DNA of 64,000 nucleotides from Formicarius rufipectus (lineage: Eukaryota > Chordata > Aves > Passeriformes > Formicariidae), in the NCBI GenBank assembly GCA_013399695.1, contig VXAU01003998.1:1828048-1892047 (forward strand), read 5' to 3'. Below are positions 26,874 through 40,973 of the stretch, in pieces. The position numbers were made by a program, and so were the translations under genes. The first letter of the stretch is position 1; each line of letters starts with the position of its first letter. The notes under the pieces are model-generated. The model had not been told where the DNA came from, ran no database searches, and saw nothing but the letters and a program-made list of their open reading frames with translations.

Positions 26874-29800
26874 GTCATTCTGTTTCAGCTTTCCACAGCC
26901 TTCTTCCTACCAAATATAACAGTACCTTTTAAGCCATCTGAAAGGACAGAGTCTTTCTGCGAGGCTGCGACATCACCCTTTCAAAGCCTGTGCACCCTGG
27001 AGTCAGGGCATCCTACTGAGAACGCACACTTTGAACTTTTCAACAATTCTTAACACCTACTGTGTCTCTGCTTGGTCTCTTGTAGTAGGATTAACACAAG
27101 TATGTGTGACAGGAAAAGCAGCTTTGATTTGCTTGTCTTCAATTCAACGGTCAGTGCACTAGTTCTGAACTGCTCAGACTGAGAACTAGGAGTGTGCTAG
27201 TTCAGAATAACCTTCAGAAGTTAATTATTTTGTAAGCATCACAGACATTTTTGGATGATTTTCATTCAGCATTTGAATTAAATCTGAATTTTATTCTTTT
27301 TCAAAACAAGAACGACAAACCCCAACAAACCCAGTTGCTCCTTCACAATAAGAACATTCTTAATCACTAATAAACCAGATACATACAGTTCATCAGTCTC
27401 TTTCATAGAGATGAGTTCACTATGGTTATGAGACATTTACAGCAGCAAAGTGTTTATTTTGTTCTGCTTGCAGAACTGACTAAAATACTAATCCAAAGCA
27501 GAGCAGTCTCAGGAAAGGAAAATATTCAAGAACGTGCTTAATTCTAAGCATGTCAACAATCCCATTAATTTTAATTAGTTTTAAGGAGATACATATGTTG
27601 TGTGCTCAATAAGGATGTGATCTGTAATGTGCTTAACCTTAAGCATACACCTATACATCCTACAAAATGAACATATCACTTCAGAAATTAACCCAGAAAG
27701 CATGATGGCAGTAAATGCTACCAAAAAGTATGTAAAGATACCAGAGATAAAATCTTTTCATGGAAATTATATTTTCAAAATAAAGTTCATTCCTCCTTGA
27801 GGATACTGTTTAGAAAAGCTCTTGTAGATGCTGAAAAAGTTCAGGCACTGGGGCAGGCACAGATGACTCAACAATTTTTTCACAGTCAAAGAGAGAAAAG
27901 CAGTAAAATGGTTCAGGTACACTTCTCTGCCTGAGGCCACAAAATATAATTCTACTACAAAACAAATGGTAAACATCAAACATTGTTCATCAAAGCACAC
28001 AATAAACTAGTCCAGGACATTTTTTGGCTTTGCTGTCAGCTCCTTTTCAGGGTTCAATGTCCTTTGATAATCTGTGCAATGGTTTTTCACTAGCACAATA
28101 TAAAAGGATAGTTAAAATGGGTATTCTCCCCTTAAAATTAAACCACAGCCTCATCCCCAATTTCCTATACTGAGATTTCTAAGGAAAATTGCAATCAAAT
28201 TTCTTCTAAAATCTTACTTATCATGATAAATTAAGATTTTAACTAAAAGGTTAAAAACAAGTTATTTCTTCTTATTATCTTGATTACTTTTTGAGCATAT
28301 TCGAAAAGGACAGTTATAGTAAATTTCTTCAATTTGAGTTTACTTTTACATCTTCTTTCTTAAGTGCTAGAAAACCTTGCACTGCTTAGCCACCGGAATG
28401 AACACTCTGTGCATGGTCAGTACTGCAGTGCAAACTTTTCAAGTAACTATGTTTAGCTTACATGTACAATTTACCAAGCCTCTCTTATCAGGAAGATTTA
28501 ATTTTTTTTCATACAAATTTAAAACTATTATTACCTTAGAATACCATTTGGGTATCATGAGAACAAATAACACTATGACTGAAAGAAAGTTGTGGCAAAC
28601 CAGTACTGACAGTTACTAAGAATAAAACCTGTACTTAGTTCATACACGTTCCTAATTTAGTACGAAGTGCTTACTTTATCGATGCTTTGTTGAATAGAGA
28701 CTTATACCTTTGAACTGCCCTGTTTGGAGGCTTCTATACACTCCAAAGCATGGGCCTGCCTTGCATGGAATTACACCACGCCAAGTACTGACTCAGAAAA
28801 CTGGATGCATTAGATGTTTCTTATGTCCCTATGGAGAGTGTACGAAGCTTTTTGTTTTGGTCTGTATCTTTATTTCCAGCTTCCTGCAGGCTCTTTCTAA
28901 GAGGCACATCCGTCATGCTTACCTGCACTTCTACCCCACTAATCAGCCCCCTCCCTTCCTGCAGCACCATTCATTATCTAGTGACAGTTGTTGGGCTGTT
29001 TTCTGGCACGTTCAACTTCAACTCCAGCTTTGGTACTAAATAATTCACAATGCAATGCTTTCGAGTCGGTCTGAAAAACAGAATAGCAAGCACACAGATC
29101 CCATCTAGATTAGCACCATTTCCACTGTGGCAGTGCCCAAGAGCCTCTGACCAGCAGCAGGTTCTGATGCCATTGCACACCAAGCGAAGCAGCTTCTAAA
29201 GACAGCACCAGCACGTAAGGTTACAGCTTGGGAAAAATCCTGGAAACAAAACAACACTGAACTCTGTGGATAAAATCTAAGGCCAGCTCAAATTTCTGGC
29301 AAAACCCCCACTGACTTCCATGAAGTCAGGAACTACTCTCCTCTCTCTGACAACAAAGGAATCCTACCACTGAATATGAAGTTAAACGTTGCCTGCTCTG
29401 CTGTGACCAGTTCTGCGGCACGCAAAACACACATCACAGCTTTGCAGCACTGAGCTACCAACTTCCAGGGCTGCCCGAGCTGCTGAGACCATGGATGCTG
29501 CTGAACTAAACCCAAGGCAAACAAGTGTCAGCCAAACTTTTCTTTTCTCCTTCCCTTCTCTGAGTGCTCTACTCAAAACATAGGGGGGAAGGAGAGGGGG
29601 AGGAGGCACAGATTATGTTTCAAATGAAAATAAATGCAGTTGTTCCCAAATCAGTCTCCAGCTGCCATTTGTCATCTTCTTGAGGACACAATACAGGTTG
29701 TCATTACTTGGAGCCACAGATTGCCAGCTCAGAAGAGTTCAAGGACAAGAATATACAGGTTACACTACTGAGATACAGCAAAGCTGAGTGTGGGAAGCCC

Positions 29801-31486
29801 ATATCAGCCACCTGCACCACATATCTGGAATTTCCTCAGCATCTTTTAATTACATTAATAAACCAAAGTAAGAAAAGCTGAGGAGAGGAGGAAGAAATAC
29901 AGACTGTCAAAAAACATAACCACAAACAGTGAAGAAACAAAAATTACTTATAATTCTTGTTACACTTTTTTTTTTTTAATTAATTAGTAAAACTCCCCAA
30001 CTTTAAAAGCTTTTTGGACCTATTTTTTTAAAAGGCAATCTGTGTTAAATACAGTATTTCTCAATGGAATGTCTTCTACCAGATTTTACTCTAGCATATA
30101 GTGCTGATAATCTCATTCAAAGACTGCTGACTCCCCATCAATGCTTATCGCCAGAATTATCACCTTTAGGAACTACAGAAATTATTATATAATAAATAAT
30201 GGTCAACGAATCAGGCATGACTTCACTGCTGAATTATGCAGCTTTCCTGACAGTTGCCTACATTCACAGAATCTTAAAGATTAGAAGGTTCAGCAACAGA
30301 ATTCAGAAGTGTCTTTGGTAATGAAACACACATTTGGGAAATTAAAAAGCTTTCAATTTATTACTTTAGTTTGTTTCACATACCAGAGAAAGGAAGGGAA
30401 AAGGCGGCAACTTTTCTCTCCGAAAACAAAATGCTTTTTTTGTTTCTTTTCTTTTTTTTTTTTTTTTAAACCAAGCTCCCAAACTGGAGTTACATTATTT
30501 ATAGTCAAAGTGCTTTCAAGGCCACAACATGCTTGAGAAATGCAATAAAAACCGACAGCAGTATGGCTCTGCACTTTGTAAAAGAGGCTCTGTGGTTACA
30601 TCTTTAATAATTCCAGTGAGATAAACTAAAAAAAAAAAAAAGGAAGTAATTTGGTTAAAATGTTGATATGCAATTCTACATAGGTCTGAACTTTTTAGAA
30701 ACAATCATCACTGTTAGCAGTGCGTATATATAGATGCTCTGCCTGAAATGAAAGTTGCAGAGACTTTGCTATCATTATAGCTCAATATTAAAGGTTAAAC
30801 AACATTACTTTGAGAAAGATTTAAAAAAAGAAATGTGTGATAATATACTAAGTGTTTTGCACTACTGTTTTCTCTTTTGTGAACTTTTCTTTGGCTGCTT
30901 TGCAATGTTAGGGAGTAAGGGGAAACCAGCTGAACATAAACTGATTTTAAAGTTTGCATCTGTAAACTTCTGAGACAGCCTGAGGGAGGTGGTGGTAATT
31001 CAGTATCTTATAATAGCAGGCAGCACAGAGATCAAGGAGAAGGAAGACTTGGCTGAAACTAACTCTGACTGCTTGAGTGTGTGGGGTACTAGTAAAAATA
31101 AATTATTTTTTATGCCTAGGGAAGACTGTCTGAAGTGCAGCCCTGTACACTTTCCACTTTCAGGATGTTTTGGGTTTTGTTACAGCCACAGTACAGCAAG
31201 AGTGTCCTGCTGACATACTTGTCTTTGATAAAGGTTTGGAATAGATGCAAAGGCTTGACATGGCTACTCTTGCACAGATTTTTAATTGAAAATAGTTTTG
31301 CTACCTTTAAATTAGAATAGTTTAAATTTTGTTAAATACAATTAAAACTTTGGGGCTTTTTCTTACAGGAGAAAGCTAGGAAATGATTGAAACTCAAGTT
31401 CCTTGCAGTACCAGTAGAGACCAGCTCTCACCACCTCAGCATATGGACTAAAGGACTAAAGTCCCACTACTGAATACTGACTTCTT

Positions 31487-32171
31487 NNNNNNNNNNNNNN
31501 NNNNNNNNNNNNNNNNNNNNNNNNNNNNNNNNNNNNNNNNNNNNNNNNNNNNNNNNNNNNNNNNNNNNNNNNNNNNNNNNNNNNNNNNNNNNNNNNNNNN
31601 NNNNNNNNNNNNNNNNNNNNNNNNNNNNNNNNNNNNNNNNNNNNNNNNNNNNNNNNNNNNNNNNNNNNNNNNNNNNNNNNNNNNNNNNNNNNNNNNNNNN
31701 NNNNNNNNNNNNNNNNNNNNNNNNNNNNNNNNNNNNNNNNNNNNNNNNNNNNNNNNNNNNNNNNNNNNNNNNNNNNNNNNNNNNNNNNNNNNNNNNNNNN
31801 NNNNNNNNNNNNNNNNNNNNNNNNNNNNNNNNNNNNNNNNNNNNNNNNNNNNNNNNNNNNNNNNNNNNNNNNNNNNNNNNNNNNNNNNNNNNNNNNNNNN
31901 NNNNNNNNNNNNNNNNNNNNNNNNNNNNNNNNNNNNNNNNNNNNNNNNNNNNNNNNNNNNNNNNNNNNNNNNNNNNNNNNNNNNNNNNNNNNNNNNNNNN
32001 NNNNNNNNNNNNNNNNNNNNNNNNNNNNNNNNNNNNNNNNNNNNNNNNNNNNNNNNNNNNNNNNNNNNNNNNNNNNNNNNNNNNNNNNNNNNNNNNNNNN
32101 NNNNNNNNNNNNNNNNNNNNNNNNNNNNNNNNNNNNNNNNNNNNNNNNNNNNNNNNNNNNNNNNNNNNNNN
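31487..32171. other. Assembly gap (685 N)
   Basis: Unbroken N from 31487 to 32171. The right edge is cgtggagccc followed by a run of G, so the missing sequence is probably GC-rich or repetitive. A coding exon of KCNQ1 could be hidden here. Confidence 1.
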
Positions 32172-32181
32172 CGTGGAGCCC

Positions 32182-32192
32182 GGGGGGGGGGG
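32182..32192. repeat. G11 homopolymer at gap edge
   Basis: Eleven G in a row, ten bases after the gap, followed by aggaaatag. It is the longest G run in the window and a likely cause of the sequencing or assembly failure. Confidence 0.9.
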
Positions 32193-32319
32193 AGGAAATA
32201 GTGTTTTCTTATCCATAAGCTACAAATAATTTGATGCTCTAAAATCCAGTGAAAGTAGCGTTAAAATTCTACCAAAGCCAATAACTATCTAACTTTTAGC
32301 AAGCCCATTGAAGCCTTTT

Positions 32320-33440
32320 GCTGGAAAACAATGCAAGGCCCACTGTCTATGCAGTCTATGTGGACTCCAGTCTCCCAGTGCATTCTCCTGGAGAAGCTGG
32401 CAGCTATGGGCTTGGACTATGGGTTAAAAACTGCTTGGATACCCATGGCCAGAGAGTTGTGGTGGATGGTACTACATCCTGTCGGCAGCTGGCACAAGTG
32501 GTGCTCCCCAGGGCTCAATCCTGCAGCCAGTCCTGTTTAACATCTTTATCAGTGATCTGGATGTGGGAATAGAGGGGACCCTCAAGGAGTTTGCAGACAA
32601 CAAGTTTGAAAGGAGTGTTGATGTGCTGGAGCGTAGTAGGGCACTGCAGAGGCACGTGGATGGGGTGAGGCCAATGGTACAAGGTTCAACAAGGGGAAGA
32701 GCTGGGTCCTTTGGTCACAACAACCCCACAGAGTGCTACAGATTGAAAGTATCCAGAAAGTGGGCCAGTGGAAGTGGACCTGAGTGTTTTGATCAGCACC
32801 CAGCTGAACATGAGCCAGCAGTGTGCCCAGGTGGCCAAGAAGACCAATGGCATCCTGACTTGGAACAAAAATAGTGTGGCCAGCAGGACTAGGAAAGTGA
32901 TTCTTCCCTTGTACTCAGCACTGGTGAGGCCACATCTCAAGTTCTGTGTCTAGTTCTGGGCCCCTCACTGCAAGAAAGACTGAGGTGCTGGCGTGAGTCC
33001 AGAGTAGGGCAATGTCGTTGGTGAAGGGTCTAGAGCACAAGTCATATGAGGAGTGGCTGAGGGAGCTGGGGGTGTTTAGCCTGGAGAAGAGGAGGCTGAG
33101 GGGTGACCTTGTTGCTCTCTACAACTACCCAAAAGAAGGTTGTACCAAGTGGGGTTTGGGCTCTTCTCCCAGGTAACAGGACAAAAGGACACAGCCTCAA
33201 GTTGTGCCATGGGAGGTTCAGGCTGGACATCAGGAAGAATTTCTTCACTGAAAGGGGTGGCTAAGCATTGGAACAGGCTGCCCAGAGAGCTAATGGAGTC
33301 CCCATCCCTGGAAGTGTTCCAGAAACAACTGGATGTGGCACTTAGTGCTGTGGTTTAGTTGGCAGGGTGGTATTTGGTCTAAGCTTGGATTCAGTGATGT
33401 TGGAGGTACTTTCCAACCTTATTGATTCTCTGACCTCAAT
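32320..33440 (+). mobile_element. CR1 retrotransposon, about 1.1 kb, sense on plus strand
   Basis: Plus-strand reading shows CR1 ORF2 from the RT palm onward: ...GAPQGSI-like sequence at about 32500, then EFADNKFERSVDVLERSRAL (catalytic FADD changed to FADN), LNMSQQCAQVAKKTNGIL, VILPLYSALVRPHLKFCV, and the terminal block ISSLKGVAKHWNRLPRELME with SPSLEVFQKQLD. The pieces lie in different frames and stops intervene, so it is dead. The 3' end, ggtactttccaaccttattg, is at about 33430. Its 5' side approaches the assembly gap, so the true 5' extent is uncertain. Confidence 0.95.
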
Positions 33441-36400
33441 AAGAGAAAAAAAAAATTAAGAAAATATTTCCTCTCCTGAAAATAAATTATGATAGAGGCA
33501 GGAGTGACATCATGTTATACTTGTTTCAGTTATAGCCTAGGTACTGAAATTACAATTCCACTAAAAATAGCTATAAAACAAGTGATACCACGTTACATTT
33601 ACATGTTAGGGAAAATAATACTTTTTTTTCATCCTTTATCAAGACACCTAACATTGTTACTGTTAGTTAAACCATTTGCAATTTAGATTACAACACCACC
33701 TTGAGGCTCCATGCAAATAAAGAAAAAACCCTTTATCCATTAAGAATTTACTAGTTAATGTGCTGACAAATAGGTTCTTTAAAAAAAACACTTATTATTC
33801 TTACCCAGACTTTTCAATATTATGTTGAAGAAGGATTGCATGTTTCAGATCAGTAAGGTTTTTTACTGCCCCCCTTTTTTTTTGTTTCAAAGATGATGAC
33901 TACTCTAAGTTACTACATAGTAGACATTTTAATTGTGAATGTTTTCAAGCACGTGCCTGCCTTACATCTGCATTCCCCTTCAATATATAAATATTACCAC
34001 AGAAAATACTTTGTATATAAAGCACTGAAAAACACATCACAGAGAAGAATAGCCTGTGTTGTATATATACAGCAGACAAACAAAATTCCATGGAAAAACA
34101 CACACTGTAAACATCAATGCCTTCCCATTGAGGACAGCTGCTGTAACACAATCCAGGGTGCCTGCTGCCAGGATTTTCCACATGAGTGCATCTTCTTTTA
34201 ACCGCTGCTCAAACACTGGCTGAAAGAGGAGCTGCTAGACTGAACATGTGTCTGTGCTGGGACGACAAACACACGGCACAGCACTGGAATGCAGAGCAAA
34301 GCCCGGGATTTGGGCGGGAAATGAGCCACTGGCTATCTACCTTTGGGTTAAGTTCACAAACACTCTTGCTCTGGCTTTCAGGGAGAAATAGGTGAATGTG
34401 TTTGTGAGCATGCACACAGTCAGAGGTTTTAAGTAGAAATTATCCATAAATGAATCAAAATTTATGACAACAATATAAAATACACACTGCTCACACTGGC
34501 AGTTCAGTAAAAAGACAAACCTATTGGACAATTTTTTTTTTTAAATTAGATTATCTAAAACAAATATTGGCAGAAAATTTCAGAAATGCAAAATTCTGGG
34601 AAGAGGTGGTGGAAACAGGTCACTAGAGATAATCTGCTCATAATATTATAAAAAAATGCAAACCAAATCACAGATTAGACAGAAAACAGAATCAGGTTTC
34701 CCTGCACAAAAGGCACCTCAGCTGCCAAAAGTACAAGAGCAATTAAGGAGCACAAATCAGCTTAAAAGCAGAGAGGAATAAATGGTGTAGAAAAAGGGAA
34801 GTGCTCACTTGAATTAATGAGTTTGTAAATTAACATACACACACATTTATCCATACACACACCCACAGCCTTCCACACCAGCAGGGTAAAACGTCCTCAG
34901 TGGACAGAGATCAGGCTGAGGGGTCTGCTTGACACTGGGCTCAGATGCTCTCCAGTTTCCCCCAGCGAAAGGGCCAAAGTGACAATTTTTCCCTTGACTT
35001 CTGCTGCATACTTTATGCTACACCATTGCAAAAATGGAAGCCTTTTCTCCTGGATATCCTAGGCAATAAAATAACCACTCTTGATTCTCGACATATTCCT
35101 TATGAGACAAGCTCACAAACATTATAGAGTTAAAATTCTAGATATGTACCAGCCAAAGCAGACACAAAATTATAGTAAAAGCTGTTTCAAATGGTGAAAC
35201 AATAAAAGCTTTCCTTTTTCTTTGTGCCTCCATTTCTTCATCATCCTCCAGTGTATTTTGCACATAGATGACAATCCAGGACACCAGAACTCTCTTCCCT
35301 CGCCAATGTTCTGGTGTTCTCTCTCTGGGTAACAAAAGTAAACAAAGATGTGGGATGTATGTGTGCATGAGAAAGGTTATATAATGATCAAGGAAAAAAA
35401 ATCAGGGAAAAACTTGAAGGATTGAAGCTTCAAGGGTTTATGGGAACACTGTCAAATTTTTAAGTGTATTTCTAGCTTTACAGAAGGTCTTAAAACTCTG
35501 TGTAGCAAAAGGACTGAGGAAAAAAATAGTTAAAGAGAGATGTCAATAACTCCTTCAGTAGGGCCTAACTCACAATTTATGACCTTTTCGAGGCTGGCAA
35601 TGATATGATTACTCAACCTGGCTCATAGCTGGCAGACACAGTCCAAACAAGAGAATTGGAGAATCTCAGTTTTAATCCCTGATCATTTACAGGGATTCAA
35701 CTGGATCTGATTCAGCAACACATGCAGGCACATGCTATATGTTAAACAAAACGTTACCTCCACTGAAGCTATTAACACTCAGGAAGGATTCAAACTGCAT
35801 GCTTAACCAGTTACCTAAATTGGGGGTTACATCTTCAGAAGAGAGCTACTCCCAAAAGTTGTGTATTCTTCCTTTGGCTTATCTGCTAACTTAGTAGAGT
35901 CTGTCTGGTGTTTTGTGAGGAGCATGGGATGGTCAAGACCAGAATTACTGCCCAATAAAATGCATGATACAATATTTAGTTATAGCAATAAATGGAATTA
36001 TCAGTGCAGCCACCAGGACAGAAGAAGCTGAAAGCACAGACTGACAGCTTTCTGCAACCTTAGAACAACATTTTTAGTTTCACTGTACCTTACCTCAGAA
36101 AATGTTTCCCAGAACTTCCAGTTCTAGCATATCTTTAGGTTATTGACTAACCAGACTAAGTCCAGTGGCTCCAGCCTTGGCATCATTTAGTCCTACCACC
36201 TCTCAACTTCAGCAAGGGGGGAAAAAAAACCCTAAACAAATCACAAAAACAAACTATTCACAATCTTAACAGAAGCCAAGAGGAACCTCATATTGATCTT
36301 AAGACTCTTCTGCCTATAAATGGCATCATCGCCTAGGTAAAGAAACACTTGAGCTGTAAGACCTGTTTTAAAATTATGGATGAAATTTCATTTAAAGAAG

Positions 36401-39400
36401 AAAACTAATGGAAGTATGATGCTGAAAAATAAAAAATCTGAATACAGGAAATGGATAGTGATATAACATAGAATAGGATAAGGACAAGATATGAGGTCAT
36501 AAATTCTAGTAAGAGGAGTTGTTGAAAACCCCCTGCAATACTAAAAATCTGTGGCTTTCTTTTAACATTACAATTGCTTCTAATTCCCCTCATTGACACA
36601 GTGGGGTTGTGTAGTAGGTCGATAAACACCAGCATTTTCAAACACAGAATCAGGTAAAGCTGGAATTAAAACACCCTCATTTCCTGGATCTCTAAGATCA
36701 CCTAAGGAAATGGAAGAGCCTCGAAGAGTAGTAAGAGGTAAGTATGTGTGTGGCACCATATTCCTTCTGTGAAGCCACACCACTTGGAGACCAAACTCCT
36801 TTTGCAATTCACACAAAAAAGTGAACCCCTGCCTGTAAAGTTAAAGTGATCATGGCATACTTTCCTGTGAAGAGGACCAGTGAAGTCTGCATCCCTGTAA
36901 ATGAATATCCATAATATCAGCCAGAGACAAGAAGGTAGCTGGCGGGGGGAAGGCTCAGCATGAGCACACCAAGGGTCAGACATGGCTATGCACAATCAGA
37001 CATCTAATGAATTTCTGCAGACAGCTGCTTACATAACTGTCAAGCTGTACTACCAGCCCTTCAAAAGCACTGAGGCATTTCCCTGACTTTAAGGAGAGGA
37101 AAAAAAAACCACTCTGAAAGATAAGAAAAGAAAAACTCATAAGCTGCAATAGTTGCAATTACTTATAATAGCTTATGACTACATGGATTAAGCTTTAATT
37201 ATTACACTGATGCTATTTGTCTACTATTGGATGTGTGGAGAAACCAGTTCTAACTTGTCAGATATGATGGACTCAAGTTTTCTAATGTTTAAACAGTTCT
37301 AGTTTGCCCTTGCCTTTTGCCAACACTATATCTTCCCAATAAAAGGAAGTTATTTTATACTATTTTAAACAAAGGTTGAAGAAATTTGCCGTAGGAACAA
37401 ACTTCCTGAGTTTCATTATCCAAAGCTTTAAAATGACTGGCAAGCTTCACTTTTGAGTCATATAAGTTAATTGATGACACCATAATCACGAGTAGTAATG
37501 CTAGTCTAATCGGGTATTCTTTCTTCCTGGTAAATACAATCCAGGATACCCTGAGGGATTCTGCTAAGCACAGATGTAGAGAAAAGCACACAGAAAAAGA
37601 GGACAGGAACACATTTTTCAACATGTCTTTTCCCCTTATTCAACTGTCGAAGAGAACAAACGTATTGTCCAATGGGGATTATAAATGAGCCTCTGCCCAA
37701 AGTTAAAACAGAACTTCTGAAAATATACATGCTACCACTTAGAATTTCATCTTTCAGATATTGACTACTTTTATCCTATGGTAAAGATTTACAAGAGAGA
37801 AATGGATTTTTTAAATCATTAAAACCTACAGGTTTAAATCATACACTTTGTCTTTCTGGTGTAAAGAAGGGACAAAAGGACAAAGGAATCCAGCCACTGA
37901 TTTATTCACGGATTTGCCAAGTCACATGACAAACTGATGAAAAAACCTTTAACTTTATTTCCATTTGATAAAAAAATGTAGTTTAATGATCTTATAGGAA
38001 GCCTCATAAGAACATATTCACCTCCCTTTTACTAGTCAAGACTAATTAGCACACTGTAGCTCACTTCCCTGCCCATAATGCAGCAGCACTTTTCCTCTCA
38101 TGAATGCATCAAAAATGAAGTTCAGATGCAAGACCTTAGAGGAACAAGTATGGGAGAAGAGTCAACGAAGGACTCCTACACAACCCTTACACTATGTGAC
38201 GTGAAAAAGAAAATTGTTCAGGCCCCATGTACACCTCATTTGTTTTGTCTTTTAATGGAGATAAGCAAAACATACTGCTGTCAGAAAAATTAATTACTTT
38301 GCGTCATACTCTAAGCTTTACATTGTCAAAGAACTGGTGCAGTACCTTTCAGGCCATCTGTCCCAGAGCTGTTAAAACTACTTTTCCCCCCCTCTATAAC
38401 TTGGAGTAGAATATACACAATTTCACATTGGAAGCAGATGCTGGAAGTGAAAATACCTAGTTCAAGGTTAGTGTTATCTCACTAGTTTGACTTTGAGAGT
38501 GAAATATCCATTAACTGAATTGAAATGTCCATCAGATTGATGTATGAAATCAATCTGAACCTACTTGCGAAGTAGAACAGAAAAATTACCAGGAGGACAG
38601 AGGTTGTCTCCTAGTGTCAATCATTTAATAGCTGTAAGGATACTGGCTTACTACAAGAAGTGCAAACATGGTTGTGAAAACACTGTCACAGACATCTTCC
38701 CTAATAATTTCATTGCTCATTTCATTAAATTATAGGCATTTCCCACCTCTCGAGCTTAGATAACATCTCTTCCTCTCTCTAATAAAAGAAATAGTTGTAT
38801 GCACAGGACAATTTACAGCACCTGGTTTATTGTGGCTCCCGGTATATGTTGTGCCTCACCTAACAGTAAGACTTTCACTTCAGTGGATGAACCACCCGTG
38901 AGCTTTCTCACTTCCTCCTTTTCTACACAACTGCTTAGTTAATGAAACTGAGTATCATTTAGACTTTACTCCTATGAAATTAAGGTAAGACCAGACATTC
39001 AAATGTTATCTGGGTACCAGTGAATGTAGACAAACAGGATCACATAGGCCTTGACATTCTGGGGGAAAAAAAAAAAATAAAAAAATCTATGCAGCAGTGC
39101 TTGGGCATTTGCTTAATTTCTTCTCGTTGATCTGACCTGGCTAAGGAGGTTAAAATAAGAGAACTCATGAAGGACAAATCATAGTAATCTTTTTACTCTG
39201 TAGTGGTAGCAAAGTATGCCCTATGTGACAAAAATAATATTCAGCCCTCAAAAATACATACAGCAAAATGCTATCAGGCATCATAAAGAAATATTAAAGA
39301 AATACAACTTCCCAAGTGCCATAATTTTTCAAGGAAAAGCCCATTTTCTACAATCATGACCTTAAGTGAGACACTCTAGGGGATGGCAACATAGACTTTA

Positions 39401-40973
39401 GGATTATCACTCAACTGAGTCATACCCTATTTACACCCAGTTGAAGGCTCAGAACTATTTATAACACTTTGTCTCATCTTTCAAGGGTTTTCCCCTTTTC
39501 TACTAAGACTTTTCAGAAACTAGGGAGATCCTGGCATGCTAAGTGACAGAACGCTTTGCTCAGCAGTAGAATACAAAAGCAACTAATGGATCAGGTCTAC
39601 CAGCTTTTAAAATATGATCTCTCTTAATAGGAAGCTAGGAAGCAGATTCCAAACTTAGATAACATGCTAAATTGATAACTATTTTTCTTCTCTGCATTCT
39701 CCTCTGAGATTTAGTCTCACTCTGAACCTATTTTTGAAACTTGCTTACAAAGATGTGCTCGAGACCTATGTTGAAAGCCTTGTTTGTGATGTGTCATGAC
39801 AGATTAGTAATAAAATCATGTTACTTTAAAACTGTAGTTCTGGAACTCTGTGCTCATGCAACTTCACCTACAAGGCCAAGGAAGCAGTTTCACTATCATG
39901 TTGGGAATAGCTAAATCACTCCAACAGAAAACAGAAGAGGACCATGACCCAGGTAAAACATTACCACTATCTGGCCAACTTCAAGTTATAATACCTTCCA
40001 ACAGGCACTGAACATAGTAATTATACTGAGTCTTCACTAATTGTATTGAGCATCACCTTTCAGGAACACAATGAGCAGGGATGCTCCAGGGGGGAAATAA
40101 GGCTTACCGAGCCCTATCCTATCTCCTGTCCAAAACAAATTTGGAGAAATCTCCTACTCAACCCCTCTCAGAAAATCAACAATCCTTAAACCAAGTACAC
40201 TTTCCACCAAAAATCCTTAGTATCCAGAGTTTTTAAAAGATATGTTATGTTTAGATTTCCTCTTATTCCCTACCCCTGAGGTGATATTAACACTTGAGTG
40301 AGACGCCTGTATATGACGTGTGGAAAGTACTGCAGTCAACTCGTCTAACACTTGCATTATCATGTATTGTGCATATAGATGTATTCTTAACCTTTAAGAA
40401 CAAAATAGTTTATCATACATACTCAGACTTTTTTCCCTTCAAAAAAAGATTACAAGTAAATATTTTCTAAAATTCTGGCAAACACTCTACTTGGAGCATC
40501 AGTGAATCCTGCGGAAATGTGAGACTGCATTAATGCCACCCTGTAACGCTAATTTTGTCACCCAGTTGCCTATTAACCCACGGTTGAATAACTCCAAAGT
40601 AGGGATAATTTCACATATAACATGACTGCCCCCTTGTGTCAAACTAGACACCCTTCTATCAGCAGGGTTATTTCTCACATCTCTAACTTATTTCTCTTGT
40701 CTTAATATGAAAAAAAACCAACCACCAAAACAACAAATTAGTTGCTTGAGCATGAAACTAGAGTTTTACAGTTCCTGAAACTATGGCAAGACAGAATATA
40801 AGATATGGATAATAGAAAGCAATTTGGAAAACAGCAGCACATTTCCAAAGAGATATGATCCTAAATCACTGTCAGGTTTATTACAACATAAGAAGGAAAA
40901 AACCAAGAAATATCAAACCAAACCAAAAGCTCGTTCTCTCTCAAATATTTTTTCTTTACACATTTCCTTTTTT
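33441..40973. other. Gene-free segment
   Basis: About 7.5 kb without a recognised exon. A slightly GC-richer patch at 34200-34325 contains the string tttgggcgggaaa, resembling an E2F site. A 9-bp perfect inverted repeat with a 7-base loop lies at 38533-38557 (CAGATTGAT / ATCAATCTG). CA-rich microsatellite-like sequence is at about 34837-34865. The minus frames at 35138-35368 and 36702-36995 match nothing I know. Confidence 0.5.
34308..34322 (+). promoter_or_regulatory. E2F-like motif (weak)
   Basis: The string atttgggcgggaaat is close to the E2F core GGCGGGAA with flanking T and A runs. It sits in the most CpG-containing 130 bases of this stretch, but no transcription start or gene is visible next to it. 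The match could be chance. Confidence 0.2.

Larger units (their letters stand above)
24656..31486. other. Gene-free segment up to the assembly gap
   Basis: About 6.8 kb with no recognised gene. It includes the G/T-rich tract at 26337-26445, a perfect palindrome at 26853-26873, a T-tract at about 30451-30467, and a 30-base string near 30265 (cacagaatcttaaagattag) that may be a very short CR1 tail. The pyrimidine-rich frames at 28710-29043 and 29333-29609 carry no domain I recognise. Confidence 0.5.

Noticed and set aside
31467..32216. 249-codon minus-strand frame
   Set aside because: It is made of assembly-gap N bases and has no coding content.
32563..32874. 103-codon plus-strand frame
   Set aside because: Part of the sense-strand CR1 copy (FADN in place of FADD), not an independent gene.
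35138..35368. 76-codon minus-strand frame with an acidic/basic patch
   Set aside because: Considered as a possible KCNQ1 exon, but it has no match to helix B or the coiled coil and lacks suitable splice context.
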